From: JBCAXA01 sp038534295
GTDB taxonomy: Bacteria > Pseudomonadota > Gammaproteobacteria > Steroidobacterales > Woeseiaceae
NCBI GenBank assembly: GCA_038534295.1
Contig: JBCAXA010000004.1
Coordinates: 1 to 64,000, forward strand
Direction of reading: 5' to 3'
Length of the DNA: 64,000 nt
The notes beneath the pieces are model-generated. The model searched no databases, was not told the DNA's origin, and was given only the letters and a program-made list of their open reading frames with translations. Within the stretch, counting starts at the first letter, position 1, and each line of letters starts with the position of its first letter. Shown here piece by piece: positions 1 to 9,063 of this stretch. A program made the translations under genes and the position numbers.

Positions 1-438
<438 letters not shown>

Positions 439-564
439 ATAGTTTGAGCTTTAGAGCAAGAATCCTAAGCAAGAATCAATGATCGTTGACTTAGGTTACT
501 CGCTCCTGTTGGTTGCCGAAGCAACACACACAAGGCGCGAGCACCCACACAAATTACCTGTACA

Positions 565-577
565 TTTTTAAAGAACA
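565..577 (-). promoter_or_regulatory. rrn leader boxA antitermination element
   Basis: The minus strand reads TGTTCTTTAAAAA, close to the E. coli rrn boxA TGCTCTTTAACAA bound by NusB/NusE. It lies about 125 nt before the 16S 5' end. A GTTGC-TTCG-GCAAC hairpin follows at 512-525, in the leader between boxA and the mature RNA. Confidence 0.75.
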
Positions 578-608
578 ATGCCGGGTCGGACGACCGGCGG
601 AACCTGCA

Positions 609-636
609 ATTGTACACCGAAAGGCCACACCGTCAA
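609..636 (-). promoter_or_regulatory. rRNA promoter P2
   Basis: Minus strand TTGACG (631-636), 16-bp spacer, TACAAT (609-614), preceded by an AT-rich AAATTATG. The 16-bp spacing is that typical of rrn promoters. It lies about 99 bp downstream of P1, much as the two rrn promoters are spaced in E. coli. Confidence 0.8.
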
Positions 637-707
637 CATAATTTGCGGCGCGGCAAGGTGGTTTGAGGGTCCGTCGGCGACGATGTGTCACCGCCAGCGA
701 GCGGCGC

Positions 708-757
708 ATTATAGGCGGTTGCCGGGCCCGGTCAACCGTTTTTGAAGGTTTTTTTAA
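708..757 (-). promoter_or_regulatory. rRNA promoter P1 with UP element
   Basis: Minus strand TTGACC (730-735), 16-bp spacer, perfect TATAAT (708-713), followed by a GC-rich GCGCC discriminator as in stringently and growth-rate controlled rrn P1 promoters. Immediately upstream (about 738-757) are two A-tracts, A7 and A5, resembling an UP element for RNA polymerase alpha subunits. Function is inferred from these matches. Confidence 0.85.
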
Positions 758-764
758 ACCGGTT

Positions 765-793
765 GCGGAGGCCGCCAAAAAAGCGACCTCCGC
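765..793 (-). terminator. Hairpin after the 188-aa secreted-protein gene
   Basis: On the minus strand GCGGAGGTCGC and GCGGCCTCCGC can pair with one G-T wobble around a T-rich loop, just after the stop of the gene at 803-1369 and before the rrn UP element. No clean U-tract follows directly, so a terminator separating the gene from the rrn promoter is plausible but not certain. Confidence 0.45.
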
Positions 794-802
794 GCACGGT
801 AT

Positions 803-1369
803 TTAGTCGAGAGCTTCGAGCTCCGTCCGGTACTTTTCGACCAGCTGGACGTTGCCCTCGGGAGCGCTCTTGGCAATTTTATCGAGGTCTTTCAATGCCT
901 GTATCCCAGCCACGGCTTCGGCCTTCTGCGGGCCGTCCGGCATCGTCGGAATCATCATTTCCATCATCGTCGCCATCTGCATAAGATCAGCGCCTTCGCG
1001 CTGCATCTCCGCTCGCATCATTGCGAGGCCGATCTGACCGGTTACTTCGGTGAATTCCGGCGTCGAAAAGCCGTTTGAGCGCACGATGCTTTTTACGGCC
1101 GGCGTATCGTCGATCGACGCTTCGAGCTTGGTGAGATTGAAGTCGTTGTCGTCACCGCCACCGAAACCAGCGAGCTTGAGATCCTTTGACTGAACTTCGG
1201 TAACCGTCGCAATGAATGACTGCACCTCGGGTTCTTTCAGCTCGCGCGGCTCGAGCGCACTCAGCTGCTCGACCAATTCGGTGACTTCGGCCATCTCGCC
1301 GCCCTGCGCGAACGCGCTGCCACAGGCTGCGAGCGCAAGCGCTGCGAGCGCTATAAACCTTGCTTTCAT
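803..1369 (-). CDS. Secreted protein of unknown function (188 aa)
   Basis: I do not recognise a family. Residues 1-22 form a signal peptide: positively charged start, Ala/Leu-rich core, then either an AFA-Q signal peptidase I site or a lipobox-like LAAC at about residues 13-16, so it could be periplasmic or a lipoprotein. The mature part is acidic and helix-rich, with a methionine-rich stretch around residues 120-145. It is the gene between tyrS and the rRNA operon on the same strand, about 30 bp after tyrS, and may be cotranscribed with it. A hairpin follows its stop. Confidence 0.7.
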   Translation of the reverse strand: MKARFIALAALALAACGSAFAQGGEMAEVTELVEQLSALEPRELKEPEVQSFIATVTEVQSKDLKLAGFGGGDDNDFNLTKLEASIDDTPAVKSIVRSNGFSTPEFTEVTGQIGLAMMRAEMQREGADLMQMATMMEMMIPTMPDGPQKAEAVAGIQALKDLDKIAKSAPEGNVQLVEKYRTELEALD

Positions 1370-1401
1370 CGGGTGTACTCCTTGGGAAAAAACTGGTTGT
1401 G

Positions 1402-2610
1402 CTACTGCCCGGCGGTCAATGTGACTCGAGCAAACCGGCGCTTGCCGACCTGTACGACCATCGGGTCGCCCGGGAGCAACCGCAAAGCTCTGTCGCTGAT
1501 ACGGTCACCGTCGATACGCACGGCACCCTGACCGATCATGCGAATTGCGTCTGACGTGCTCGGACAAAGCTGCGCTGACTTCAGCAGCTGCGGCAGAGCG
1601 ATCCCGTCGGACGGCACGCTGATCGAGACATCCGGAATGTCATCCGGAATCTGACCTTTTTGAAATTGCTGCAAGAAGGCTTCGCGAGCCGTCGTGCCCG
1701 CACCCGCGCCGTGGAAACGGCTGACGATTTCCTCCGCCAATTCAAATTTCACGTCGCGTGGATTGCGCCCATTCGCGACGGCGTCTTGCAACCCCTCAAC
1801 ATCAGAGAGCGAACGAAAACTCAGAAGTTCAAAGTAGCGCCACATCAAGTCGTCCGAGATCGACATCAATTTGCCGAACATCTCGTTCGCCGGATCGGTG
1901 ATGCCGATGTAGTTGTCGAGCGATTTGCTCATCTTGTTGACGCCGTCGAGCCCCTCGAGCAGCGGCAGCGTCATGATCGTCTGCGGCGCTTGGCCGGCGT
2001 CTTGCTGTAGATGACGGCCCATCAAGAGATTGAATTTTTGATCTGTGCCGCCGAGCTCGACGTCTGCTTTCAGCGCTACCGAGTCGTAGCCCTGAACGAG
2101 CGGATACATAAACTCATGAATCGCGATTGGCTGCTCGGCTGCGTACCGTTTGGCGAAATCGTCGCGCTCGAGCATGCGCGCAACGGTGTACTTGGCGGCC
2201 AAGCGCACGATGCCGACCGCGCCGAGCTCGAGGCACCAAGTTGAATTGAACTCGATCCTGGTTTGCTGAGGGTCGAGGATCTTGAATATCTGCTCCTGGT
2301 ACGTCCGAGCATTCGCCGCGATCTCGTCGTCGGTCAGCGGCGGCCGCGTCGAGTTCTTACCCGACGGGTCGCCGATCATGCCGGTGAAATCACCGATCAA
2401 GAAAACGACCTCATGGCCGAACGCTTGGAATTGACGCAGCTTGTTAATGAGCACCGTGTGCCCTAGGTGCAGATCAGGCGCGGTCGGGTCAAATCCGGCT
2501 TTGACCACCAGTGGCCGTCCCAACGCCAGCTTTTGCTCGAGCGAATCGGTCGGCAAGACTTCTTCACAGCCACGGATGAGCTCGGCCAGCTGGGTGGCGG
2601 TCTCGGGCAT
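1402..2610 (-). CDS. tyrS: Tyrosyl-tRNA synthetase
   Basis: Class I aminoacyl-tRNA synthetase that charges tRNA-Tyr. The HIGH signature appears as HLGH and the second signature as KMSKS (about residues 48-51 and 226-230 from the chosen start). The Rossmann domain has the tyrosine-site motif GYDSV, and a C-terminal S4-like RNA-binding domain follows (about residues 335-402). A frame extends upstream to an ATG at 2634, but the ATG at 2610 gives the usual N-terminus and has AAGGA and AGG upstream. A weak TATATT at 2644-2649 would place transcription start right before 2634, which also favours 2610. Divergent from the M23 peptidase gene. Confidence 0.96.
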   Translation of the reverse strand: MPETATQLAELIRGCEEVLPTDSLEQKLALGRPLVVKAGFDPTAPDLHLGHTVLINKLRQFQAFGHEVVFLIGDFTGMIGDPSGKNSTRPPLTDDEIAANARTYQEQIFKILDPQQTRIEFNSTWCLELGAVGIVRLAAKYTVARMLERDDFAKRYAAEQPIAIHEFMYPLVQGYDSVALKADVELGGTDQKFNLLMGRHLQQDAGQAPQTIMTLPLLEGLDGVNKMSKSLDNYIGITDPANEMFGKLMSISDDLMWRYFELLSFRSLSDVEGLQDAVANGRNPRDVKFELAEEIVSRFHGAGAGTTAREAFLQQFQKGQIPDDIPDVSISVPSDGIALPQLLKSAQLCPSTSDAIRMIGQGAVRIDGDRISDRALRLLPGDPMVVQVGKRRFARVTLTAGQ

Positions 2611-2752
2611 TGCGTGCCTATTTCCTTGAATCATTCAGCGCGGAATATAGGCGAGCGCCGCGTCGCCGGCCAGCTCCGGTGACACAGTTCTCAATTTTGA
2701 GCAGAGTCGATCGAAAATAGTACCCGCAAGAGGCTGAGTTCCTTACAGTTCT

Positions 2753-2781
2753 TTGACAGTTTTGCGCGATACCGATACATT
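2753..2781 (+). promoter_or_regulatory. Sigma-70 promoter of the M23 peptidase gene
   Basis: TTGACA (2753-2758), 17-bp spacer, TACATT (2776-2781): an almost perfect sigma-70 promoter ending 26 bp before the GTG start at 2808. It faces away from tyrS and probably drives the M23 peptidase-anmK-ggt run. Confidence 0.75.
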
Positions 2782-2807
2782 ACGGCCGACTGACGAAACC
2801 CGCCGGA

Positions 2808-4211
2808 GTGCGAGCCTTGAAGCGCCAAGCCAGTTTGCTGCGCCACGACTACCGACCCAACGCGCTCCCGGCTTCCCAAACTTCTCGAAATCGTCTGCCC
2901 TGGTTCTCCCTCGGCCTGCTTCTGGCTGTCGCCATCGCCGGGCTTTGGCGCTTCGCCGTCACCCCAGAGGCCGTAACCGCATCTCGCGACACCGACGTCG
3001 CACTCGATGCCGATAGCGTCGGCCAAGCCGTCGTTGCGCTGCCAACGCGCCTCATCGAAACGTCAATTGCAAGACCAGCGCCGGCCGACGACAAAACGCC
3101 GACGCACACTTTCGCGCATTTGGATTTAACGATCGCCTCCGGCGACACGCTGGACCGACTGTTTCGTCGCCATGAATTGAACGCAGGCGACTTGGCGCTG
3201 ATCAGTCGTCTGCCGATGGCCGGCGAACAGTTACGCTTGCTGCGGCCCGGCGACACAATACGTATCGATCATGATGCCGGCCGCGTCGTGTCATTGCGCA
3301 AGATCGTTGCAATCGATCAGGAACTGCGCGTTGGCATGCGTGCTGACGGCGGATTCGCCGCCGAAATCGCCGAGCTCCCAACCGAAGTACGCGAAGCGGT
3401 CCGCCACGGCATTATTGAGACGTCGCTATTCGAGTCGGCCGCGACGGCCGGGCTCGACGACAACATGATTATGAACCTCGCCGGGATTTTTGCGTGGGAC
3501 ATAGATTTCGTTCTCGACATCCGCCGCGGCGACGAATACACGCTGATCTTTGAAGAGTATTGGCGCGACGGCAAAAAAGTTGGCAACGGCGAGATCATCG
3601 CGGCGGAGTTCGTCAACAACAAGCGTAATGTACAAGCGTTCCGCCACATTGATGACAACGGCCGCAGCGATTACTACGCCGCGAACGGACGCAGCGTGCG
3701 TAAAGCCTTTATTCGCGCGCCGGTCGACTTCTCGCGGATCAGCTCCGTCTTCAACCCGAATCGACGTCACCCAATTCTGAACACGATCCGTGCCCATCGC
3801 GGAGTCGACTATGCAGCACCGAAAGGCACGCCGATCAAAGCAGCTGGCGACGGCAAAGTTATTTTCCGCGGCCGCAAGAACGGCTACGGCAATACGGTAA
3901 TTCTGCAGCACGGCGGCAACATCACGACGCTGTATGCACACCTTTCGAATTTCGCCAAAACAGCTCCGTCGGGCGCGCGCGTCGAACAAGGTCAGACTAT
4001 TGGCTTCGTCGGCGCAACAGGTCTCGCGACGGCACCACACTTACACTATGAATATCGCGTCAATGGCGTGCACCGCAATCCGCGCACGGTCAAGCTACCC
4101 GCGGCCGAACCGATTGACGCACGCTACGCCGATGAATTTCGTGATTCGGTCAAAGCAGCGCAGCAGCGCCTCGAAATCTACAAGCAGACGCGACTCGCGC
4201 TGGCCAATTAA
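2808..4211 (+). CDS. M23 family murein endopeptidase (MepM-like)
   Basis: Predicted inner-membrane-anchored peptidoglycan DD-endopeptidase. One N-terminal membrane segment lies at about residues 30-50. A LysM-like/OapA-type region follows (about 95-175, with SGDTLDRLFRRHEL and LRPGDTIRI). The C-terminal M23 zinc-peptidase domain (about 305-415) has the ligands in HRGVD (His330, Asp334) and HLHYE (His411, His413). At 467 aa it is a normal length for the MepM/YebA type. The start is GTG at 2808, behind a very good promoter. Upstream of anmK, so remodelling and recycling of the wall sit side by side. Confidence 0.9.
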   Translation: MRALKRQASLLRHDYRPNALPASQTSRNRLPWFSLGLLLAVAIAGLWRFAVTPEAVTASRDTDVALDADSVGQAVVALPTRLIETSIARPAPADDKTPTHTFAHLDLTIASGDTLDRLFRRHELNAGDLALISRLPMAGEQLRLLRPGDTIRIDHDAGRVVSLRKIVAIDQELRVGMRADGGFAAEIAELPTEVREAVRHGIIETSLFESAATAGLDDNMIMNLAGIFAWDIDFVLDIRRGDEYTLIFEEYWRDGKKVGNGEIIAAEFVNNKRNVQAFRHIDDNGRSDYYAANGRSVRKAFIRAPVDFSRISSVFNPNRRHPILNTIRAHRGVDYAAPKGTPIKAAGDGKVIFRGRKNGYGNTVILQHGGNITTLYAHLSNFAKTAPSGARVEQGQTIGFVGATGLATAPHLHYEYRVNGVHRNPRTVKLPAAEPIDARYADEFRDSVKAAQQRLEIYKQTRLALAN

Positions 4212-4274
4212 AGGTCGCTTTACCCAAGCTTCGTCCGTCGCGACGACGAAGCTGCGGCAACGGAAATCGCACCG

Positions 4275-5399
4275 ATGATCGATGACAGTGCCGATGCCCT
4301 GTTCGTCGGTTTGATATCCGGCACCAGTATGGACGGCATCGACGCCGGCGTATTCAGCTTCGCGGATAACAAACTGCGTTGCTTGAACGGCACGACCGTG
4401 CCCTACGCCGACCCGTTGCGTCATGAGCTTATTGCACTGCGCGATCCAGATAGGCGCGTATCGCTGGTCGACATTGGGACGCTCGATCGCAAGATCGGCA
4501 CGGCATTTGCTGATGCGGCGATCGAGGTTATCGCGAGTACCGGGCTCGCAGTCACAGACGTCACCGCGATCGGCAGTCACGGCCAAACCGTTTGGCACGA
4601 CCCGCGGGGCCCGGCACCGCATACGCTGCAGCTCGGTGACCCCCATACCATTGCCGCGCTGACCGGAAGACGCGTCGTTGCCGACTTTCGCCGCGCCGAC
4701 GTTGCGCACGGCGGCGAAGGCGCGCCACTACTGCCGCTGCTCCACGACTGGATATTCAAATCGCGTGAATCAGCGGTCGCAGTCCTCAACTTGGGCGGCA
4801 TCGCCAATCTAACGCTGCTGCCGCCGCGCGGACCCATCTCGGCATTCGACACGGGGCCAGCCAGCACCCTGATGGATCAGTGGCTATTGAGGCACGCCGG
4901 TACGGCGTTCGACGCCAACGGACAACGTGCCGCGCGTGGCGCGGTCGATGCACAATGGCTCGATGAGATGCTTGCCGATCCTTACTTCGCCCGGCAACCG
5001 CCGAAGAGCACGGGCTTTGAATACTTCAATTTGCGTTGGCTCGAGCCGTGGCGCGAGCGCATCGACCGTCTGTCGATCGACGACGTGATCGCGACGCTCG
5101 CACAACTCACGGTGGAAACCATTGCAAGAGACGTCGCCGATCGCACGATGATCCCGACAACCGTGTGGGTCGCTGGCGGTGGGGTTCACAACCGCACGCT
5201 GATGCAAGGTCTTGCGGACGCCCTTGCGCCGATCCGAGTCGCGCCGTTATCGGCCGCCGGTATCGATCCGGATCAATTGGAAGCGGCTGGCTTTGCCTGG
5301 CTGGCCCGCGAACGATTACTCGGACGCAAAACCCGCCACGCCGAGGTCACCGGCGCGAGACACACGGTCTTGCTCGGTACCGTCGTAGATCCGGCGTGA
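4275..5399 (+). CDS. anmK: Anhydro-N-acetylmuramic acid kinase
   Basis: Phosphorylates and opens 1,6-anhydro-N-acetylmuramic acid to MurNAc-6-phosphate during cell-wall recycling in the cytoplasm. The ASKHA-type nucleotide-binding start GLISGTSMDGIDAGVF (about residues 12-27) is diagnostic, with later NLGGIANLT, FDTGPA and VWVAGGGVHN motifs. Length 374 aa matches E. coli AnmK (369). It follows the M23 peptidase gene after 63 bp and precedes the gamma-glutamyltransferase homologue by 7 bp. AmpD, the partner recycling amidase, is encoded at 23164-23760. Confidence 0.95.
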   Translation: MIDDSADALFVGLISGTSMDGIDAGVFSFADNKLRCLNGTTVPYADPLRHELIALRDPDRRVSLVDIGTLDRKIGTAFADAAIEVIASTGLAVTDVTAIGSHGQTVWHDPRGPAPHTLQLGDPHTIAALTGRRVVADFRRADVAHGGEGAPLLPLLHDWIFKSRESAVAVLNLGGIANLTLLPPRGPISAFDTGPASTLMDQWLLRHAGTAFDANGQRAARGAVDAQWLDEMLADPYFARQPPKSTGFEYFNLRWLEPWRERIDRLSIDDVIATLAQLTVETIARDVADRTMIPTTVWVAGGGVHNRTLMQGLADALAPIRVAPLSAAGIDPDQLEAAGFAWLARERLLGRKTRHAEVTGARHTVLLGTVVDPA

Positions 5400-5406
5400 G
5401 ACGCGC

Positions 5407-6927
5407 ATGACCAGCCGGCTTGCTCTTGCAGCGCCGTCGGCGCTCGCAGCTGCGGCCGCAGACCATGTGGCGCGTCGAAACGGCAACGCGGTCGATGCGG
5501 CGGTTGCCGCCGCAATGGTCGCGATCAACACCGAACCCGGCGTATGCGCACTCGCCGGCGGGGCGTTCGTAACGGCGTGGCCCGCTGACGAGCTGCCGCT
5601 GACCTACGACGGCAACGTGACTGTTCCGGGCCGCAGCGGCACTCGACCGGCCAACGATGGCGCGGTGGCAGAGGTGGCACTCGACTACGGCGGCGGGGTC
5701 ACGACCCTGGTTGGCGCCGGAGCGGTTGCAACGCCTGGAACTCTGGCGGCTCTGCATGCGGTGTGGCGTGATCACGGTAGGCTCGATTGGCACGAGGTCA
5801 TGGTGCCGGCAGTTGCGGCCGCTCGGGACGGCTTTCCGCTGTCGAGCGCCTGCCGTCACTACCTCGAATACAGTGGCGACAGCATATTTGGTCGCGCCAG
5901 CGACTCCCGTAAAGCGTTGCACGATGGCTCGGGGGCATTAATCCAAACCGGCGGTCGCATCATCGTGCCGCATCTTGCCGACTCGCTGGCGTTGATCGCG
6001 CGGCACGGACCGGACGTGTTTTATCGCGGCGAGTTGGCCGATCGAATCGTCAGCGCGGTCCAAGCCGACGGCGGCACGCTGACTATGGATGACCTTGCGA
6101 CCTATGAAGTGGTGCGTCGCTCGGCGCTGACGCTGAATCTCGGTGACTGGCAACTGGCAACGAACCCGCCGCCGGCGATCGGCGGCGCGATGCTCGCGGC
6201 AACGCTCGCCGAACTCACGACGCACGGCATACGTGACTGGGACAGTGCCGGTACTTCTGCGTTGATCGATGCCCTCGAAGCCGTGTTGGGGTACCGCCGT
6301 GACGTTCTGGATTTGAGCCGCGACCTCGGTAACGACACCCGGCGTTTGCTCGAACGAACGGGTCTTGGCGCCGGCGAGTCGTCCGGCGCAACGGTGCACG
6401 TGTCGGCAGTCGACGATAACGGGCTGGCTTGCGCTGTGACCGCCTCCTCTGGATACGGATCTGGCGACATGCCGCCAGGCACCGGGCTATGGCTAAACAA
6501 CTGTCTCGGCGAGATCGACCTCAACCGACACGGGCTGGATGCTGGATCGGCCGGTACCCGCCTGATGTCGAACATGGCACCGAGCTGCGCACGCCGCGGC
6601 CGCGATGCGCTCAGTATTGGGTCGCCCGGCGCTAGCCGAATCACCACCGCGCTCGTGCAAACACTGTTGCCGGCTCTGTGCGGCAACGCGTCGTTCCGCG
6701 CGGCCATTGCCGCACCGCGCCTGCATGTCGAGTACACCGACGACGGCTTTCAGCTCGCCGCCGAACGCGGTGTGAAGGGCATCGGGCACCGGGACGTGCG
6801 CTGGTATGACGAGCCCAGCATGTACTTTGGCGGCGTCGGCGCAGCGTGGTGTGTCGACGACGCGCTGGATGCAGCGGCCGACCCACGCCGAACCGGTGCC
6901 GTGCACCTGCCGGCCGCAGAAAACTGA
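5407..6927 (+). CDS. Gamma-glutamyltransferase family protein, cytoplasmic type
   Basis: N-terminal nucleophile hydrolase of the gamma-glutamyltranspeptidase family. The expected autoprocessing Thr is at residue 329 in TVHVSAVD, aligning with Thr391 of E. coli GGT, and a later GSPGASRITTALVQ matches the conserved GSPGGSRI loop. At 506 aa with no signal peptide it is shorter than periplasmic GGTs and closer to cytoplasmic YwrD-like members. Substrate is unknown; its place behind anmK suggests handling of gamma-glutamyl peptides from wall recycling or glutathione (inference). Catalytic residues look intact. Confidence 0.85.
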   Translation: MTSRLALAAPSALAAAAADHVARRNGNAVDAAVAAAMVAINTEPGVCALAGGAFVTAWPADELPLTYDGNVTVPGRSGTRPANDGAVAEVALDYGGGVTTLVGAGAVATPGTLAALHAVWRDHGRLDWHEVMVPAVAAARDGFPLSSACRHYLEYSGDSIFGRASDSRKALHDGSGALIQTGGRIIVPHLADSLALIARHGPDVFYRGELADRIVSAVQADGGTLTMDDLATYEVVRRSALTLNLGDWQLATNPPPAIGGAMLAATLAELTTHGIRDWDSAGTSALIDALEAVLGYRRDVLDLSRDLGNDTRRLLERTGLGAGESSGATVHVSAVDDNGLACAVTASSGYGSGDMPPGTGLWLNNCLGEIDLNRHGLDAGSAGTRLMSNMAPSCARRGRDALSIGSPGASRITTALVQTLLPALCGNASFRAAIAAPRLHVEYTDDGFQLAAERGVKGIGHRDVRWYDEPSMYFGGVGAAWCVDDALDAAADPRRTGAVHLPAAEN

Positions 6928-6996
6928 CATACCGTCACGTTGCCGTCGCCAAAGCGGCGGTACGATAGAGGGCCGTGTCACCGCCAGGACCACGCC

Positions 6997-9063
6997 GTGC
7001 CCGATTCAGCGCCGCTCGACGACCAAAGCTTGATCAACCGCGAGTTCAGTCTGCTTGAATTCAATGGCCGCGTGCAGGCGCAAGCGTTGAACCCGGAATT
7101 GCCGCTGCTCGAGCGTCTGCGTTTTCTTTGTATCGCGTCGACCAACATGGACGAGTTTTTTGAGATTCGAGTATCGGGGCTGCAGCAGCGTTGCGCGGTT
7201 TCCCCGGGCGCGACCGACCCAGATGGCCGCAGCGCTGCCGAAGTCTTGGCGAGCGTCCTCGAACGAGCGCGTCGTGTCGTCGAGCGTCAGTACCAGATCT
7301 GGAATCAGGACCTGATCCCAGCAATGCAAGCCGCCGGCGTACGGTTCGTTCCGCGAGAGACCTGGAGCGATGAGCTGCGTGCCGATATGCATCGGCTGTT
7401 TCGCGAGGAAATCGTACCGGTGTTGACGCCGTTGACGCTGGACCCATCGCGACCGTTTCCGCGCATCCTGAACAAAAGTCTGAATTTCATTGCCGGTCTC
7501 AAGGGCAAAGATGTGTTTGGCCGGCGCCGCCATCGCGGTCTCGTACAGGCACCACGCTCGCTGCCGCGGCTGTTTCGACTCGACGACGCAAGCGACGGCA
7601 GTGAGCGCTATGTGTCGCTGTCGGCGGTGATGCAGGAGTTTGTCGACGAACTGTTTCCCGGTCTGAGCGTAACGGGGTGCTACCAATTTCGAGTTACGCG
7701 CAACACCGACCTATTTGTCGATGAGGAAGAAGTCGACGATCTCGCGCGTGTGCTCGAAGGCGAGCTCGCCGCGAGCCGCTACGGCGACGTGGTGCGTCTT
7801 GAGGTGTCTAGCGAATGCACGGACGAACTCGCGCAGTACCTACTCGATTACTTCAAGCTGGATCCGGCGCATCTGTTTCGAGTCGATGGCCCGGTCAACC
7901 TCAATCGCTTGCTTGCGATCTGCGATGACACGTCGCGCAACGATCTCTTGTTTCAAGGCTACACGCCGGGCACGCCCGACGCGCTGATGGCCTACGAGAA
8001 TACGTTCGATGCACTCGCGGCCAAGGACGTGCTGATCCACCACCCGTTTCAATCGTTCTCGCCGGTGATCGAGCTACTGGCGCAGGCCGCTGGCGATCCG
8101 CACGTACTCGCCATCAAACAAACGCTGTATCGAACTGGCCCAGATTCACCGATCGTCCGGCATCTGATCGATGCCGCCTACGCGGGCAAAGAAGTAACGG
8201 TCGTCATCGAATTAATGGCGCGGTCCGATGAGGCGCAAAACATCGAACTTGCCAACCGGCTGCAAGAGGCCGGCGCGCACGTCGTCTATGGCGTCATCGG
8301 TTTCAAAACTCACGCGAAACTGATGCTGATCGTCCGGCGCGAAGCGGACGGGCTGCGCCGTTACGTGCATTTGGGCACGGGCAACTATCACCCGAAGACA
8401 GCGCGGCTTTACACCGACTACGGTCTATTGAGCGCCAATGACGAGCTCGGTCGCGACGTGCACGAGCTGTTTATGCAAATGACCAGTTTGACGGCGAGCG
8501 GCGACCTGAAGCACATCATTACGTCACCGTTTCAGTTGCACGGGCAAATCGTCGAGTGGATCGAACGCGAAGCGGAAAACGCTCAGGCGGGAAAGCCGGC
8601 TCGCATCGTTGCCAAACTGAACGCATTGATCGAGCCGAAAGTCATCGACGCGCTGTACCGAGCGTCGAACGCCGGTGTGCAAATCGACCTTATCGTCCGC
8701 GGCATTTGCTCGCTGCGACCGGGCGTGCCGGGACTGTCCGAGAACATCAGCGTTCGCTCGATCATTGGCCGCTTTCTGGAACACTCGCGGGTCTATTGCT
8801 TCCACAACAACGGCCGCGAGAAAATTTACTGCGCAAGTGCCGACTGGATGGATCGAAATTTCTTTCGCCGCATCGAGGTTTGCTTTCCGGTGCTCCGCAA
8901 GTCGCACCGACAACGCATACGCGATGAGCTCGAGCTTTACCTCGCCGACAACACGCAAGCCTGGTTGCTGCAACCGGACGGCAGCTATCGGCCAATAGAA
9001 CGGCCGGCTGGCCTGGAGCGCATTTGTGCGCAGTCGACGCTGATTGGTCGCTACGCCGTATAG
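6997..9063 (+). CDS. ppk1: Polyphosphate kinase 1
   Basis: Reversibly polymerises the ATP gamma-phosphate into inorganic polyphosphate. The N-terminal domain starts INREFSLLEFNGRV; the two PLD-like catalytic domains carry the autophosphorylated His in FKTHAKLML (His439 from the chosen start, matching E. coli His435) and a second conserved region with VYCFHNNGREKIYCASADWM. Length 688 aa equals that of E. coli PPK. The frame is open upstream, but the GTG at 6997 is preferred because AGGA stands 7 nt before it. Its 3' end overlaps the convergent ppx by 13 bp: synthesis and breakdown of polyphosphate lie tail to tail. Confidence 0.96.
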   Translation: MPDSAPLDDQSLINREFSLLEFNGRVQAQALNPELPLLERLRFLCIASTNMDEFFEIRVSGLQQRCAVSPGATDPDGRSAAEVLASVLERARRVVERQYQIWNQDLIPAMQAAGVRFVPRETWSDELRADMHRLFREEIVPVLTPLTLDPSRPFPRILNKSLNFIAGLKGKDVFGRRRHRGLVQAPRSLPRLFRLDDASDGSERYVSLSAVMQEFVDELFPGLSVTGCYQFRVTRNTDLFVDEEEVDDLARVLEGELAASRYGDVVRLEVSSECTDELAQYLLDYFKLDPAHLFRVDGPVNLNRLLAICDDTSRNDLLFQGYTPGTPDALMAYENTFDALAAKDVLIHHPFQSFSPVIELLAQAAGDPHVLAIKQTLYRTGPDSPIVRHLIDAAYAGKEVTVVIELMARSDEAQNIELANRLQEAGAHVVYGVIGFKTHAKLMLIVRREADGLRRYVHLGTGNYHPKTARLYTDYGLLSANDELGRDVHELFMQMTSLTASGDLKHIITSPFQLHGQIVEWIEREAENAQAGKPARIVAKLNALIEPKVIDALYRASNAGVQIDLIVRGICSLRPGVPGLSENISVRSIIGRFLEHSRVYCFHNNGREKIYCASADWMDRNFFRRIEVCFPVLRKSHRQRIRDELELYLADNTQAWLLQPDGSYRPIERPAGLERICAQSTLIGRYAV

